Assembly (NCBI GenBank): GCA_003254905.1
Contig: QANU01086973.1
Location: 18,004 to 82,003, forward strand
Length of the DNA stretch: 64,000 nt
Direction: 5' to 3'
DNA from: Nissolia schottii
Taxonomy: Eukaryota; Streptophyta; Magnoliopsida; Fabales; Fabaceae
Shown here piece after piece: positions 10,444 to 22,814 of this stretch. Both the position numbers and the translations under genes were made by a program. The notes below the pieces were generated by a model. The model searched no databases. It was not told the DNA's origin and saw nothing but the letters and a program-made list of their open reading frames with translations. The number at the start of each line of letters is the position of its first letter. Within the stretch, counting starts at the first letter, position 1.

Positions 10444-13082
10444 TGTAACACCCCTGCTAACTGCCTGCTTCCATAGTAGCAAGCAATGCTCACAGGGTTG
10501 TTATGCGTTGTGCCAGGTTAACTTTTACCCTTACTTTTACCTTTGCAAATAGTTCTTATACGAAAATATGGACCAATTTGAAAATTATTCTTTTACAATA
10601 TCTGCTTGTAAATTAGGGGCCGTGCGTGATTTAGATAACATATAACAACAGTCGCTATAGGTTAAGAGTAACTGAAGCAGAACATAAAGAGTATATGTGC
10701 ATACATAAATAAATACAACCAAGGTCCCACATCAGTACACATTGTCATAATAATAAATATGTACACAAAATGGATCTAAGTCCTAATACATAATACAAAA
10801 CATATATTCTCCAAAACATATATTTCCATTGTGTCAGCATCGTCCCTATGTCTTGACCTCAATCAACTGTCAGTTCAGTCCCCTCGTACACCTGCTGGAT
10901 CCATAACCGAGTGGGGGTGAGAACTCTCAGTCCTCAGTGGGGTTCCTTAGCACTAACTATTGTTCATTTACTCAGGTATCCTCCAGGCCGCTCAGGAGAT
11001 CTCTAAGTGATCATACATACTAAAACCCTACTGATTATTTTCTTGGCCTAGGGTCCTGAATAGCTTTATCTATGTTACTACGTGATAAAGGAACTAGTCT
11101 TGCTTATCTAGGTTCTCGCGCTTTCTACTCCTAACCATCGTTACATAACCACATCATAAACATGTATGCTGACAGACACACTGATCATCACGCATATGTT
11201 GCGCGGTAAACCTTCCACCATGCTTGCCAGGCACGGGACATTTCATAGTATCTATGCAATAGGTCATCATGCCGATAAGGCACGGGATTCAATGCATGTT
11301 CTCATACCGTTTACCATATCTCTTTTCACCTGTGTCCCAGTACTCCCTCGTACACCTCAGGACCGTCGTCCCCATGGTGGTGTACGACCTGCCTTCTCTG
11401 TCTGTTTCCCGGGCCAACATGACTCCACCCCCTTCCCGGGTGGCGAGGGGCCGCCCTCTTGGCTAAGCTGGAAGCGGACCATATCATACACATATTCATC
11501 ACATCATAATCCATTCATTTTTCTATCACATGTCATGCGTCTCATCATTCTTTTCTCTTGTATGCACATTTATCTTTTCTCATCATGCTCTTGTTCCTAC
11601 ATTTCATTCTCATCTTCATTGATTACTCATTCATTAGACAACAATCTCTAGTGGTCTATCCTCATGATGCATGCTTTAACATAACACAATAATTCCACAT
11701 TTACTCACATAAACAAATTTCTAGGGCTCTAGGCCCATTAGAACACAAACACAAGCTCAACACTCCAGTTTTTCAGCATTACTTCAAGTGACAAAGCCCC
11801 ATCATTCGAATGTCTCGAAAACTTGGTTTTTTGTTTCTGAAAATTTTGTGTCATTCGAATGCCTAGAGTTTGGTCATTCGAATGAATCCTGACATTTCTT
11901 TCATTCGACTGCGTTGAGGTTTCAATCGATTGAAAGCTCACCGAATTCTTTCATTCGATTGAAATCCACGTTCATTCGATTAAAAGCCGAAACTTCTTTC
12001 ATTCGATTGAAGTCCGTTTTCATTCGACTGAAAGCTAAAAATCGCCAGTTTCGTAAAAATTCTCCGAGGCTTCGCTGAAATTTTTCCCACACAGTACATT
12101 CTTTGGGTTCCAATCCATACAGTTAAATTTTCCTAACATCCAAACTACTCAAAATCATTTTCACAACTTAGTCTCTATATTTTTCACATCATGCTGCCTA
12201 AATCAAATACTCAAAAATACACATAAAATCATATATCAATCCACATAGACAGTGGGCTTAGGATTACCCACTTTCCAGGCGCACTTGGAAGTTGTCAGAA
12301 ACGACTCCCAAGAGCTTTAAGATAATCCTGCTATTTTTCCTGAGTCCGACGGAGTGATCGTCGCACGCACACTCGGACAGAGTAACAGTATAGCAGATGA
12401 AAATTTATGAAAAATGGCTTCTGAGGCCGTGTATTTATAAGCCACAGGGGCTGCCTTTAGCTTCTCTACGAAGCTGTTGCTTTTTGCTTCCTTTCTTTTT
12501 TCTTTTTTCTTTTTTTTCTTTCAAAATTATCCTTTTAAACCTAGTTACCCTTTTGCCATTGCTTTAATTTTTATTTCCTTTTATATCCTAACTTTGTCTT
12601 TCCCTTTTGCCCTTCACCTTTTTAATTATTCCCCCTTTTGTCCTTTCCTTTATTTCCCTGATCCTAACGTGGGAATAAATTTCTAACCAGGTCAATTTAT
12701 TTCGCGATCATGTTTGATCACGTTTTGTCATTTTTCGGTTGTGTTTGGATATTCTAAAAATATTCCGAGCACATATCCGCGATCTACTAATTTCCCGAAT
12801 CATAGAGGTATGCCCGGTTAAGGTATTCGTGAATTTATTACCCGGAGGAAATTTTCACAGATACCTTAAGTGTCTACCGAAGTTCCGATTTTTGTCAAAA
12901 TTTGGCACGGACCTCGTGGCACTCCGCGAGATCAAGAAACAATTACTTGACTGGCATTGGAAAGCAATTAATGTTCTAAATAATTTTTTTCAGTCCAAAT
13001 AATCGCATCTAATGTGCTTTTAATTAAGCAAAAATTGGGATTTTTACGAAATTCTCGTAAGGAGAAAATTCGGGATGTTACA
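10444..13082 (-). mobile_element. Solo chromovirus-type LTR (2,639 bp)
   Basis: It starts TGTAACACCCCTGC and ends CGGGATGTTACA with TSD ctcag. Landmarks are the acceptor-like box (10895-10923), a TGATGCATGC box (about 11664), a palindrome cassette (11805-12030), a TTACCCAC box (12264), a TATA-like TATTTATAAG (12432-12441) and the U3 block (12756-12767). It is shorter than its sisters. Long open frames inside it (for example 11166-11651) are not coding. Confidence 0.94.
11805..12030. repeat. CATTCGAATG / TTCATTCGATTGAA palindrome cassette
   Basis: At least eight copies of CATTCGAATG, TTCATTCGATTGAA or close variants are spaced 10-30 bp apart, in the same LTR slot as the array at 7502-7740 although the LTR is a different subfamily. 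Confidence 0.87.
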
Positions 13083-13263
13083 CTCAGCGTCGACATGTCC
13101 CACATTGTGCGGCTGACGACTCGTATAGATCGCGACTTGAGTGCGGGTCTACGGGCGCTGAGGTTGGTTTAGGCCCGAGGATCCGGCTGGGGCTTCCACC
13201 TCGATTCATGCTCCAACTACCATGGAGGAGGATCCGGCATCTGCTCCCGAGGATGTAGAGTAG

Positions 13264-14548
13264 GTCTTCTAGGGTTTCTAGGGTTTAAGTAGTATAGGAC
13301 TAGATAAATTAGCTATTAGGGCATTATGTACTAAACATGGGCTAAGGGCTTTTGGGGATTTACTTGTAACGGGGCTGGTTGGGTCGTAGCGCATGTAACT
13401 ATTCGGCTAATTATTAATACTATACTTATGTTATCCTTTTTGTTTTAATCTGTATTAATGTGTTTAACAAGCATGCGCTATAGTGAAATTTTGCGCTTGA
13501 AGGGAAATTTTGTCCATATGAGGCAATTTAGGGTTTCGGCCCGCGGTGTACCCCTCGTTAGCACCTACACGTACTAATTAGATAGGGTTACAGAAATTTG
13601 ATCTCGCTGCGTGAAACAAAGAAGAAATCTGAAGTTACGGGGGTATTTGGGTCAATCTGGGGCTCAGGGGAAATATGGTAATTTTAGGGGTAATGGCTCC
13701 CGACTCACCCTTGGCTGGTCCCAACAGACCTAAGGCTAGACGAAGGCCATGCAGTGAGATTTCCCTTAGCTTGCAATGGCTATATGCGTCCATACGAGTT
13801 AAAACCTAACAAGGAGCATCTACGGGTCTTTCGGGACACTTTGACCGTAACAGCTCGCGCCCAAGTCCGATAGCATACTCGGGCCGAAACAGAATGGGTG
13901 GCCTAGCGAAAATCGAAGATTCGACCGAAGTCACTTCCCAAATGGCTAAGATCTCCAAATGTCCTGACTTTCCCGTTCCAAGACGGATTCCAGTGGTTGA
14001 GGGGGTTTGTCGCCATGCCCGGTGGGTTCCAACCCAACATGGGAAATGGGACTGGGGTGCATAAGTGCCGGAGTATGGCGGAATGCAGAAATGGAAAATG
14101 CCTTGCAACTTAAGCAACTCTGCTGCAGTCATTCGAATGAATCCTCTGCATTCATTCGAATGAATCCTTAGCATTTGAATGAGTATTCGAATGACTCCCT
14201 GGCATTCGAATGAATCCTGAAGTGCTCTTCCTTAAGTGTTCCAGCACTCCTCCCCCTTATTCCTGGCTCCCTACCACTCTTAGGAACTCGTATACACCTC
14301 CTCCTCACTTTCTTTCCCCTTGGTACTTGCCGGCACACCTTGCTATGGAGTGGCCCGATCAATGCCGTAGTCACCACCTTTTCCAGGGTTTCGATAGGCC
14401 GTGGCTGCTCGCGATCCCTCAAAAAACTTGCAAAACCCTCAACCATAAGTAGCGTCTTGCGTCGTCTCTTCCAAGCGACATGGCTGCCCACTGACACCTT
14501 TGAACCCCGAGGTGATCAGCATCGAAGAACCCGATGCTCACTGGTCCA
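13264..14548. other. Internal non-coding region of the level-2 element
   Basis: Nothing coding is recognisable. The first 200 bp look like the 3' untranslated end of the antisense gene (AGGGTTTCTAGGGTTT, then T-rich). At 14127-14220 there is another small array of ATTCGAATG words, so the palindromes flank the antisense gene on both sides. The remainder is the sense-side 5' leader of the element, near its PBS. Confidence 0.6.
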
Positions 14549-15107
14549 TGTAACTCTAGATAGCAACCTAAGAGGGGGTGAATTAGGTTTCTCTTGTTTT
14601 TGACAGATTTTGGTTCTTTGAAATATGGTAAGTAGAATGAAACCCTAATCCCCAATTTATAGACAAGACCCAGCAATAAACCGAATAGATGTTTAAAGTT
14701 AAAGCAACGAAAAATGTAAATTGCTGAATGTAAAGGAGTGTAGGGATAAGAAAGATCACACCAGAGATTTATCCTAGTTCACCTTCAACCACCGAAGGCT
14801 ACGTCCAGTCCCCTGTTCTGATTCAGGGTTTTTTCCACTATGTAAACTTGTGTTGTGTACAACCTCACAACCGAGGCACTTACACCGACAACTACAAGAG
14901 AACAAACCCGTTCCCCTGGTTACACAGTACCTTCACTGAACACTATGGCGAATATCAGAACACCCACACCGAACACTACGGTGATTAACAAAACCACACC
15001 GAACACTACGGTGTATAACAACAATCACAGTTATATGAAGAAGTAATACAATGGCTTTGCCAATCCTAAAACTCAGGGTTGGATAATCCTGAATAGAAAG
15101 CACTTCA

Positions 15108-15369
15108 GATATAACAGTTAAGGCTCAAAGGGNNNNNNNNNNNNNNNNNNNNNNNNNNNNNNNNNNNNNNNNNNNNNNNNNNNNNNNNNNNNNNNNNNNN
15201 NNNNNNNNNNNNNNNNNNNNNNNNNNNNNNNNNNNNNNNNNNNNNNNNNNNNNNNNNNNNNNNNNNNNNNNNNNNNNNNNNNNNNNNNNNNNNNNNNNNN
15301 NNNNNNNNNNNNNNNNNNNNNNNNNNNNNNNNNNNNNNNNNNNNGATATAACAGTTAAGGCTCAAAGGG
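15108..15369. other. Assembly gap (N 15133-15344) flanked by a 25-bp duplication
   Basis: There are 212 N. The 25 bases directly before the gap (15108-15132, starting GATATAACAGTT) are identical to the 25 directly after it (15345-15369). The duplication suggests overlapping contig ends that were not merged, or a collapsed tandem repeat. Confidence 0.9.
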
Positions 15370-15586
15370 CTTTCTTAAGATTTGGATTAAAACACCATTG
15401 AAATTTGATCAGAACTTTGTGAATATGAAAGTGAGAGTTGAGTTCTGGAGTTCTGTTTTTGTTCTGCATGAGTTCCAACCTTATATAGGTAGAGGTGCCT
15501 GTTCATGAACCATTTCCAATGCATACAGATGCAAAACAACGCATTGTTTCATGAAAAAACACACCCATTCGAACATGTTATCGATT

Positions 15587-15940
15587 AACCAAGTGTGGTA
15601 ATCGGTTACACACATGGTAACGGCCAATTTTCAAATTCTGTGTGATGGTAATCGATTACCATAAGTGTGTAATCGATTACACACACAAAAAGGCCAATTT
15701 TGAAAGTTTCTGAGGTGGTAATCGATTACCATAAGTGTGTAATCGATTACACATATGAAAACCACTTATTTTTAAAATTCTCGAGTTGGTAATCGATTAC
15801 AGCAAGTTGGTAATCGATTACTCATGCAGAAAATGTTATATTTTCAAAGTTTTGATGCTGGTAATCGATTACTGAAACCCTGTAATCGATTACTGAACCA
15901 CTGGTAATCAATTACTGAAATCCAGTAATCTATTACTAAC
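15587..15940. repeat. GTAATCGATTAC palindrome array
   Basis: About ten copies of GGTAATCGATTAC(C) or near variants, many in pairs such as GGTAATCGATTACC followed by TGTAATCGATTACA, with a longer unit of about 100 bp containing GGCCAATTTT. The core is a perfect 12-bp palindrome. Confidence 0.9.
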
Positions 15941-16717
15941 ACAGCAAAGTGTTTTCCAAGTGTTGTAAACCCTAGATAAGTGTTGCTAAATGACTTTAGG
16001 GTTTTAGCAAAAGTGTTAGACTTGTTAGAATGAAAACCTTATGAGCCATTAACCATGATATCAATAACAAGTGCTAACTATTAAACTCTAAGGTAAAAAC
16101 ACTTGAACCATCAATATGATGATCGGTTGATCGTTGCAATTCATCGGTTGTGTTCCAGCAGACTTTTCTTGCTTTTTGTTGATGTGAGTTGTCTTCATCA
16201 AAACCAAGCCATCAATGGTCAGAGAAAGAATCTTCTTCACAGTCCAACGCATTTCAACTCGTCGAGTGCGCACCGGATTTGAAACACCCTAGCTAACTGC
16301 TTACCCATACGTAGTAAACAATGCTCACTAGGTTGTTTTCTACCTGGTGGGGATACTTATAGCCCATTATTAATTTCTGAAAAATACTGGTTTAGGAAAA
16401 TAAGGACCGATTTTAAAATTTTCATTTGCATCGATTATTTAATAAAATAGAGCCATGTGTCGGAAAGAACAATTATAACAAGCGGTAAAGCCCTTAGGCA
16501 TAGCGAATAACAATCAAGTAATAGTAAAACATAACTGTACATTCATTGTGGTCCATCACGCCAGTCACATTCAAATAATAATACATAACTACATCATCAA
16601 GTATACAAGCAATAATACATTTTCATATGGCTAAGGGAACATCTAATCCCTTGAGCTAATCCAAAACATAAAGCAGCAATTATTGTTCGTTGCGTCCTCA
16701 CAATCTGCTGACGTCCA

Positions 16718-18323
16718 TGATAAGTGCCCAATTTACACAATTTTCAACTCATAAAAAGGCATTTATTTGTTTATGTTTCAAAGAATTATCTAATGAATTC
16801 CCTTTATTTTGTAGGTTTCTAATATATTTTGAAGATGGATGATGCAAGTAGAATTTATGAAGAATAATCCCATGAAGAATGGAAGAAAAAGGCAAAATGG
16901 GAAAAAGAGCTTAAAGGAGCAATCAGGCGTGAAGACCGCTCAGCGGTGAACCAAGCATCGCCCAGCGCATAAGCACAAAATCGCTCAGCGGTAGAGAACT
17001 TATCGCTCAGCGAAGCTATGTCAGCAAGCAACTTGCACCGGCGCCATCATTGAGCCAGCCTGGCGCCGCCACCCACGTCAGCGCCGCCCTGAAAAAGCTG
17101 CTGAGCATTTAATGAAGACGCGTAAAAATACAATCGCTCAGTGATAGTGCGTCGCCGCCTAGCGATTCAGAGCTTATCGCTCAGCGATGCCACCAAAACC
17201 GCTGAGCGATGTACCCCAAATTTTGCCTATAAATAGGGAGACCGAGACCACTTTGAAACCATCATCTTCTCCCCCCACAACTCCATTCTTTTACACATTT
17301 TGTTACACTTTAAAGCTTAGTTTAGTTTAGGTTAGATTAGGAACAAAGACGAGGCTTGTGAAGGAGCCAGAGATTGTGGAAGCTTGGCGAAGCCATGGCC
17401 ATGATGGCGTGAGTACGTGTCATGGTAAGTGCCTAAACCTTGCCTCTGAGATACTCTTGTAAGATGGATTCCTAATCCTCTTTTTGTTGGGATTTTGATC
17501 ATTATTGTAGTTTGCTTGTATCCATGTAACTTTTACATGTGAATCTGTCCTTTGTCTTATGATTTGCTTGAATGGTTTTATGCTTAATGCTAGTCTTTGT
17601 TTAATTTCTTGATTCTTGATTTGGGATTTAATTGTATGAACGGTAGTTATGCTAATTGAATTGTAACCAAGTTAAGATCAACATCATTATGCTTAACTAG
17701 ATCTTTGGCTCGAACGTTGTGAACGAAAGTTACAATCATTAGTGTCGGAACTAAACTATTTCATCTAACCTTGTTGCCATAACTGGAATAAAGGTTAGCC
17801 GTTTTAACATCTGGATTAATGCTGGCGTACCTTGTTAAGCTCGTGTGCGAAAGTGACAGTTTAACAAAGGAAACCTGTGATCTTGTCATGCGCAAAAGTG
17901 ATGACAAGTTAAGAACTAGTGGCGGGCAATCAAACGATAGTTCTATGTAATAAGTAACTGGATGCATGAAACTATGATGTGATTAAAATTCCCAACAAGC
18001 TCCGGAACTACCTCTGATTTGTTTCCTATTTACTTTTATGTTGTTTATTTACTTATTTAGTTTATTAAAACAAATTATCAAATCCTTCACTCCATTGTCT
18101 AATTGAACAAACTCAAGAACGGTATTTTTGCAACTCTCTGTGGATTCGACTATACGCGACTATACTGCAATCGGATTCCTTTGGAATCTGAAAGCCGTAA
18201 AGTAGGTATATATTTTAATTTGAACGACAAAAGCGCAGATAAGCTTTCTATGAGATTGGCACGGTTGTGACAAAACCGAAGCTGTGTCAAGATCTTTGAA
18301 AGTGGTTAAAAAGGCTTTCATCA
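16718..18323 (+). mobile_element. Athila LTR 1 (1,606 bp)
   Basis: TGATAAGTGCCC...GGCTTTCATCA. It has a CGCTCAGCGG array (16935-17210), then a TATA box GCCTATAAATAGG (17225-17237), then a leader. It is nearly identical to LTR 2 over long stretches. A 68-codon minus-strand frame seen in all three LTRs (17761-17967 here) is low-complexity LTR sequence, not a gene. Confidence 0.93.
16935..17210. repeat. CGCTCAGCGG array in Athila LTR 1
   Basis: Copies of CCGCTCAGCGG, CGCTCAGCGA and inverse forms cluster just upstream of the TATA box. Equivalent arrays are at 25305-25585, 27750-28030, 48200-48535 and 54210-54545. Confidence 0.9.
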
Positions 18324-18327
18324 AATT

Positions 18328-18345
18328 TGGTGCCGTTGCCGGGGA
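18328..18345 (+). promoter_or_regulatory. Primer-binding site, Athila (tRNA-Asp type)
   Basis: TGGTGCCGTTGCCGGGGA lies five bases after LTR 1, one base different from TGGCGCCGTTGCCGGGGA at 26696-26713 after LTR 2. Confidence 0.88.
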
Positions 18346-19697
18346 GTTGCGTCAAAAATACATAGCTTGAGTTTTGTTTAGTTAAACAATTGTGAATATT
18401 TGTAAAATATTGTATAGTTCTTATTTTGTTATTTTCTTTTATTTTGTGAACTCTTGTTTTGATCTTATTTGGCTAGTGTGAATTTTGTTAGCAATTGCGA
18501 GGTAAGACTTCAAAAGAACAATTGTTGTTTGACCTTGAGATTGAAGCTACTTCAAGAAGAAATAGGAAAAAGAAGAAAAAGCACTTAGCCAAACAAAGAG
18601 AGGAGCAAGAGATAACTTCATCATCAACTTCTTCAACCAATCAAGAAGACACCATGGCCGATAATACTGGAACTGGAGACAACACTGGAGCTAGTACCAA
18701 TACTGGAGCCAGTGACAATAGGGGATTTGTAAACTTTACCCCTAGAAACATCATAAAAATGAGCAGAACTACTGGAGCTCAAAGACAACCTCAGATGCAA
18801 CCTGGTTTGGTTCAATTATTATATGCTAACCCCTTTGCAGGTTTGGATCATGAGGATCCATATGCTCATTTGACTAAGTTCTATGAACTCTGTGGGACCA
18901 CAGGAATGTCCGAGGCCGACGAAGAATCCATCTTTTTAAGGATGTTTCCCCTGACTTTGATTGGAAAAGCCAAGGAGTGGTTGCTGGATCAGCCACAACA
19001 CATCTTGTCAAACTGGGATCAGTTGGAGGAAAAGTTTTGTGCCAGGTACTTTTCTCAGTCTAAATTTATGGATTTAAAGACTGCTATTGCTACATTTGTG
19101 CAGGCTCTAGGAGAAAGTCTCTGTGAAGCCTGGGAACGATAAAAATCCATGCTGAGAAAGTGCCCGAATCATGGGTTCGATGCACGCACACAAATTCACA
19201 TCTTCCGCAACGGACTTCAACAACAGCACAAACTGATGCTGGATGCTACCGCAGGTGGACAAATCATGTCCAAGACACTGGAGGAAGCCATCTCCATTAT
19301 TGATTCCATGGCCTTGACAGACCAACAAGGCCAGTACAACAGAGGTCCTAGGAGAGGAGGAGTGCTTGAGCTGGGACCCAACGATGCCATCCTTGCCCAA
19401 CACAAGCAACTCCAACAACAGGTGGACGACGTGAAGAAAGCCCTAAGCGAGTTGCCCAAACAAATTAGAGAGGCCCGCGATGCAAAAAGGCAACAGGTAT
19501 TTTTCTGTGACATTTGTAATGGCAATCACCCGTCTAGTGTTTCTTATTTCAGGGAAGAAGAAGTTCACTTCCTTAAAAACCAGCCATGGCCACCCTATCA
19601 AAACAATTTCCAAAGGGGGCCGAATCAAAATTTCAATCAGCCATGGAGGCAAGAAGCTGGCCCATCATTCAGAGCTCCGCAACCGCCGTACCAACCC

Positions 19698-22600
19698 CGA
19701 AACACCCTAGCTAACTGTTTACCCGTACGTAGTAAACAAAGCTCACCAGGTTGTTGTCTACTTGGTCGGAATACTTTAGTCCATAGTTATCTTTTGAAAA
19801 TAATCGTTGCTCCAGAAAATAAGGACCCATTTTAAACTTTTGCTTATATCACGTTAGTACTAAAATAGAGCCATGCGTTGGAATTAAACAAATATAACAA
19901 AGCGGATAACATTATCATAATTAGCATCAGTAATATACATGCAGTGGGTCCACCATACAAAGTCACATCATTGTATACATAGTAAGTACAATATACATCA
20001 CATACACATAAACTGTAATACTGAATACATAAGTCAGAATACATCACATCAAAATACAAGGACTACTGGAATGCTACTCAGTAAGCCCTTGGCAACATGT
20101 AAACATCTATCTATCTCCTAGCCGCGCATGGCTCAGCTGGCGGCTCTTCTGCATCCTGAAAATAAGATTCATCATCTTCTGTACCTGAAGTCATAAAACA
20201 GTGGGGGATGGGAACGGTAGGCTCTTAGTGGGAATAACCGTAGTTCCTGAGTCGTATATCAGATTATGTCGGACTTCAGGCCGCTCAGAGATCTCTAGTG
20301 AACATATATACTAAAGTCCCTACCATTTATTATCTGGCCTATCTGAACGGCTTTATTTGCATTAATATGTGACATGGGAACTACTCTTGCTTACTACATT
20401 CTCGTGTAAACCGTCTCGAGCGTGCTCTTGACGGTACGGCATAACAGCAGACTATATATTCTAATCAAACTGAATAACAGCATATAATCAGAGTACACTT
20501 AGCATAACAGAATCACTAGAATGTGCATCACATAATCATCCCATACAGACACAACAGAATTCAGCAGAATACATATAGCAGAATCATCAGCATAAACATG
20601 ACAGAGTTATCAGCATGACATGTCTAGCAGAATGTGACAGAATAACAGAATATAACGGCATAACATAAGGTAACAACATAACAGAATAGGTGTTATTCCC
20701 ACCATAGTAATGTCCTCTGTTGACACTAGTATGACGGAATAACCTCACACCCTCAGTATAGGCCGACACTGTCTGGACCTTACTGCGGTGGGCTTCCACC
20801 TGCCGTGTGCCCCCTCGGGACCCTCGACAGTGGGTGGATATTGTACCCCCACCTAAGCTTGCCCCCTTTCGACAATGCATAGGCGTGGTAACCGCACACC
20901 TCCAGGTATGCCATCTCGACACCACCGTGGCGGGCTTCCACATTCAGGATGCCTCGACCGCCGAAAGTGGGATCATAGTGGCTCACGTGATCACGGCCTT
21001 TCAGCATGGGCATATAGCCTTTTCAGTATTGGGCATTTAGCCCTTTTCAGCATGTGGCATATAGCCATGTTTCAATGGCATTGGGCATTGGCCCTTATTC
21101 AGCAGCATTGAGCATTGGCCCTGGTTCAGCAGCATTAATGGTACCTGCAGCATGGCATACTGGTTTCCCTATGGTTCATTTCAACATCTTTACTTATCTC
21201 AGAGTTTATTATCATGTCTTTAACTAAGTGTCTCATGAATGCATGGCATATCACAGATTTCATCATAAATTACAAATAACATGCATGTTCAATACCATTT
21301 CATGACATACAGCATATACGTGCATCCAATTCAGCCATCCATCATCATTACAGCATCAAATACCATACTATGAGCCTCAAGAGGGTACCATCAGCTTTCC
21401 TTAGTCTCAAGCCGCTCAGCGAAAACTGAGGTTCGCTCAGCGGTTTGAACCTTAGCGCTTGGCGATAAAGGTTGTATCGCTCAGCGGTACTGACCTTATC
21501 GCCCAGCGGCTGAAACTTTCCCGAATTTTCTTCCACCGCCTTACTTTAAAAATATCTTTTTCACTTTCCACGTAAGTCTTGTCTCGCTCAGCGGTGCTTG
21601 AGACCCCGCTCAGCGGCCCCTGTGTGAGACATGAAAACCGAATTGCTCATCTCTTCCATTTTCTCCCCTTTGCTTCCATGGAACCCTACATGAGTCTCAC
21701 ACATAATTCAAGCATAATAACCCTATCTAATCCAGGTCACAAGACCCTTCAGAATTGTCTTCCTAACCTAACCAAACTTGCTAACCTACATAAACATAAA
21801 CTCAAGCATAATCATCAACATACACATAGCATCACATACAACCATTCACCATCAAAGAGGTGAGGAGCTAGGGTTACCCACTTCCTTAAGGACTTGTTGA
21901 TGCTAGAAGGAAGAGGAAATCAAGCCTTGCTTGCTTGTTGGAAGCCTTCTTGACCTAAAATGAAATCTCGACATAATTAGAGCAAACATGGTTATGGAAG
22001 CTTGGTTCTTCACCAAGGGATGAAACTCACCAACTATGCTTGCTTTGCCTTCCTTAGGGACTTAAGGATGAATTATGATGACAAGAAAGATGAACTTGAA
22101 GCTTCCTTGAGTTCTTTATCAAGAAAGAGTAAAACCCTAGGTTATGGAAGATTAGGGCTTTGGAGCTTGTTTCTCTTGCTTCCACTTGAAGAGAAACTCT
22201 TCACCTTGATGTTAACTTGCCTTCTTGATGGATTTGAGAGTGATTGATGATGAGAACAAGAGATGATGGTTGAACTTTGATGGAGCTTAGGTGAGGTTTA
22301 GGTTTAGGAATTTAGGAGGAAATGAAAATGAAAGACTTGGAGAATATGTGTGTGTGTTTTCGGTTTGCATGGGGAAGGAAGGGCTACCGTGGCTTTTCTT
22401 AGTCCATGGGCCATGTATATTTCCTATTTTGCCCTTAGTGTGTTTTAGGTTATATGTGTTCATTAATTATTTATGTCCGGACGTCCTAAAAATATTCCGG
22501 ACACACCGTTGTGACCTATTCATTATCCCGGTTAATATTTAAATCTTAGTTGACATATTCTTGCATTTAATTTCATATCAATATATTTTACAGACTCCTG

Positions 22601-22814
22601 TGAGTAGTAAGGAATTTACAATAAAACCCTAATTTCGATCCAAACGTCACCAGACGTCACGGGATCGCCAAATTATTATTTTTAACTAATATTACAGAAA
22701 TAAAATTAATATTTGAATTTTATTTTATTTTTATCTCAACTTTTCCTTATTATTATATTTTTAATCCTTCCTTAAATAGCATTTTAATTGAAGGGAAAAA
22801 GTCGGGTTGTTACA
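19698..22814 (-). mobile_element. Solo chromovirus-type LTR inside Athila gag (3,117 bp, deepest level)
   Basis: It starts CGAAACACCCTAGCTAACTG (the usual first T is C) and ends GGGTTGTTACA. Landmarks are the acceptor-like box (20184-20212), the GAATGCATGG box (21237), the CGCTCAGCGG cassette (21410-21620), GGTTACCCAC (21872) and the U3 block (22488-22499). The LTR at 62767-64000 is a close relative in the other orientation. Confidence 0.94.
21410..21620. repeat. CGCTCAGCGG cassette in the solo LTR
   Basis: About six copies of GCTCAGCGG(T/A/C) or one-base variants in 210 bp, in the cassette slot. Confidence 0.88.

Larger units (their letters stand above)
10439..13087. repeat. TSD ctcag pair flanking the solo LTR 10444-13082
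   Basis: CTCAG at 10439-10443 is repeated at 13083-13087, and the antisense gene frame joins perfectly across the pair. Confidence 0.95.
9301..13263 (+). pseudogene. Antisense plant transposon-protein-like gene (PF20167-like), broken
   Basis: The gene starts at an ATG in good context (CCACCATGAG), preceded by a pyrimidine-rich leader (9050-9300). Exon 1 (9301-10057) has recognisable stretches FPAWFTLKAQWRNFEMHYKE, VYPHLVRVLYNNLKTVNNVL, EVCGVCMELSLEEFG, SIMMRDDCLILWALTEG and LYILQHMSQTR. This is the layout of the putative plant transposon protein family (PF20167 from memory). A 115-nt GT-AG intron fits at 10058-10172. Exon 2 has a basic/alanine-serine-proline region (RKRAAPASPSAPS) and a helical MDMLMSRLDVL; it is cut by a solo LTR at 10444-13082 and resumes in frame at 13088. 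It is inactive: TAG at 9709, TAG at about 9946 in place of an expected tryptophan, TAG near 13170, then a frameshift before the acidic C-terminus ending at 13263. It is antisense to the carrying element, like the extra antisense genes known in some Tat-clade elements. Family assignment is moderate. Confidence 0.7.
14549..16241. mobile_element. Solo LTR of a different family (about 1.7 kb, contains the assembly gap)
   Basis: It starts TGTAACTCTAGATAGCAACC and ends TCTTCTTCACA, with TSD gtcca. It does not share the box order of the chromovirus LTRs. It has a block of CACCGAACACTACGGTG-like repeats (about 14930-15020) and a GTAATCGATTAC palindrome array. Superfamily is not clear from sequence; Copia is possible. 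Its true length is uncertain because of the run of N. Confidence 0.75.
14544..16246. repeat. TSD gtcca pair flanking the solo LTR 14549-16241
   Basis: GTCCA at 14544-14548 and again at 16242-16246 bound a TG...CA unit. Confidence 0.88.

Noticed and set aside
11166..11651. 161-codon plus-strand frame
   Set aside because: It lies antisense within a solo LTR. Sister LTRs do not keep it open and it has no domain.
13268..13292. Telomere-like AGGGTTT words
   Set aside because: Only two or three imperfect copies; common in plant untranslated regions.
14168..14497. 109-codon minus-strand frame close to the level-2 PBS, in gag position
   Set aside because: No gag motif; part of it translates the ATTCGAATG array (RIHSNARESFEYS). 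It is likely a chance frame in the leader.
17761..17967. 68-codon minus-strand frame conserved in three Athila LTRs
   Set aside because: Conservation reflects recent duplication of the LTRs. It is antisense, without domain, and not kept in the minus-strand Athila.
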